Shown one piece after another: positions 62,866 to 64,000 of a stretch of 64,000 nucleotides of DNA. The DNA lies in assembly GCA_036937835.1 (NCBI GenBank), contig CM072861.1:21752001-21816000 (forward strand), written 5' to 3'. Below the pieces are notes generated by a model that did not search any database, had not been told where the DNA came from, and was given only the letters and a program-made list of their open reading frames with translations. Source of the DNA: Pampus argenteus (Eukaryota > Chordata > Actinopteri > Scombriformes > Stromateidae). How positions within the stretch are numbered: the first letter of the stretch is position 1; each line of letters starts with the position of its first letter. A program made the position numbers and the translations under genes.

Positions 62866-63014
62866 AATTAAAGTGATTAAAAAATATTAATAACTACACT
62901 CACGCACATGTTAACCTTCTGTGCACAGGCTCGTACGCTTCCTAATTGTGTACACACGCACACACGCATGGAAGAAAAAAAATGCAACGGCAATAAAACA
63001 AATTTAAAGGTGTG

Positions 63015-63150
63015 CCACGACACAAGTAGGCGTTCTTTTCATTGCCTGTTGTCACTAAAAGCCTCATTACAGGCCGTGTGAAATATGCAAATAGCTTCTC
63101 GCATCAATTGAAGTGAGTAATCGATTCATTTAGATCAATGGGGTTGTTTT
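63015..63150. promoter_or_regulatory. Candidate conserved non-coding element with octamer site
   Basis: Repeat-free segment with an exact POU octamer ATGCAAAT (63085-63092), CTCATTACAGGC, TTGTCACT and TAATCGATTCATTTAGATCAATGG. POU octamers are bound by neural POU (BRN/OCT) factors. Activity is inferred. Confidence 0.3.
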
Positions 63151-63421
63151 TTTTTTGCATGTACATATCTTATTCCATCTTTACCTCTTCATTCCTTTTC
63201 CTCCATCATCCACTGTTCAGTCCCCTCTTATTGCCCCCTCCCTTCATAATTACCCTCCTCTATTGCTTTTCTTATATTTTTTTTTTCCTCTTTTTTTTAT
63301 TGGCAATAAGTTTTGTCAGCTCATAACTTCAGGACTGTTCTCTTTTCTCCATCCTCTGCTCCTCAGTTCTCTCTCTCTCTCTTTTTCTCCATTCCCCTGA
63401 TTATACCCCCATAACCTTGAT

Positions 63422-63422
<1 letters not shown>

Positions 63423-63469
<47 letters not shown>

Positions 63470-63475
63470 ACACAC
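63423..63475. repeat. Poly-C tract joined to (CA)n
   Basis: 33 consecutive C residues (63423-63455) run directly into about ten CA units. Long C/G homopolymers are much rarer than A/T ones in vertebrate DNA. Confidence 0.95.
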
Positions 63476-64000
63476 CCTTTCCATCCATCTCCCACTGTCC
63501 CTCCCTGCCCCTCTCTTCTTTTCCCTCCTGTCAGCCACAGTGTTTGCTTTGCCATTATTTATCCATTTTTCTCTGTTTGCTCTGATGAGATTGACCGGAC
63601 ACACACACACACACGCACACATACCTAAACAGAAGACAAGGCTGGCATCTCTCTGGGGTGTAGTTAACGTGGGCCTGTGGATCGATCCTAGCTCTGGTTT
63701 CCATGACGCAAGGCTCTAAGCTGCAGCAGTTTGGCCAGCAGGGCAGAGGCATCACTGCCTCCCGTTCTATCAAATATAACTCTATAAAGCCCTGATGACA
63801 CCAGGACTCAGACGTGTATCTTCCATGATTAATGTGCTTCATTTTGACGCAGCATAGATGGGCAAGTTAGCCAACAACGATGTCCGAGCACTTTGTTTCT
63901 TAAATGATGTCTACATTGATCCCCCCCCCATCCCTTCCTCCTTCACCCAGGTACTGTTTCCCTGATGCAAGCAATATTGCGCTGTCGCCTAAAGAAGAAA

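Larger units (their letters stand above)
58331..64000 (+). other. tenm2: tenm2 intron, last part of the window
   Basis: Intron with poly-T (58983-59010), poly-G (59187-59198), CA arrays (59218-59261, 59678-59702, 61702-61728, 63602-63615), an interspersed repeat copy at about 60040-60250, poly-A at 61500-61517, a purine-rich block at 61350-61610 and 62270-62370, a pyrimidine-rich block at 63175-63400 and a long poly-C (63423-63455). A pyrimidine tract followed by cacccag near 63950 could act as an acceptor, but the bases after it do not encode a recognisable teneurin sequence. Confidence 0.65.

Noticed and set aside
63933..64000. Possible 3' splice site (pyrimidine tract and cacccag) at the window end, with the expected next teneurin exon
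   Set aside because: In phase 1 the following bases read TVSLMQAILRCRLKKK, which does not resemble the proline-rich teneurin-2 sequence expected after the SDDE region; truncated by the window edge.

Overview
This window is vertebrate genomic DNA, very probably from a ray-finned fish of the percomorph type. Long non-coding stretches are full of CA/GT, GA/CT, TA, ATC and GATA microsatellites, a tRNA-derived SINE of teleost appearance is present, and there are fragments of low-copy teleost-type interspersed repeats. The only coding sequence I can assign with confidence lies within one large plus-strand gene, the teneurin-2 gene (tenm2). Almost the whole window is intron of the part of that gene encoding the intracellular (N-terminal) domain.

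Layout. Positions 1-1813 are intron upstream of the first recognisable exon and hold one weak 45-nt micro-exon candidate at 354-398. Positions 1814-2107 are a 294-nt internal coding exon of the Ten_N intracellular domain. Its residues (NFTLAELG, GSDADSD, KSRRSSG, SSRENSALTLTDS, NKSDDE) match teneurin-2 better than teneurin-1, -3 or -4. Positions 2108-8275 are intron. Positions 8276-8332 are a predicted 57-nt cassette exon encoding a very acidic peptide with a DPF motif. It has the same 1-1 phase as the main exon and a strong polypyrimidine tract carrying a TGC close to the acceptor. Positions 8333 to about 25750 are intron. Around 25296-26598 there is a pyrimidine-rich tract followed by a purine-rich 5'UTR-like segment. 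It ends with an ATG, 17 codons and a consensus donor (GTAAGA) in phase 1, which I read as a candidate alternative promoter and first coding exon for a teneurin-2 isoform with a shortened intracellular domain. From 26599 to the window end I see only intron. The next constitutive intracellular exons and the transmembrane exon are not in the window.

How the parts could work together. Phase-1 junctions at every proposed exon boundary mean that the main exon, the cassette exon and the alternative first exon could all join the same downstream phase-1 acceptor. The locus could therefore produce (a) a full-length intracellular domain, (b) the same with an acidic insert, and (c) a short form starting with a new 18-residue N terminus. 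All three change only the cytoplasmic tail of a type II cell-adhesion receptor.

The rest of the intronic DNA holds microsatellites, two diverged, oppositely oriented copies of one interspersed repeat (about 49.45 kb and 60.06 kb), one SINE head, one other teleost-type repeat fragment, and a number of repeat-free AT-rich segments with homeodomain-type motifs that are plausible developmental enhancers. Those enhancer calls rest on composition and motifs only, and are weak without cross-species alignment.
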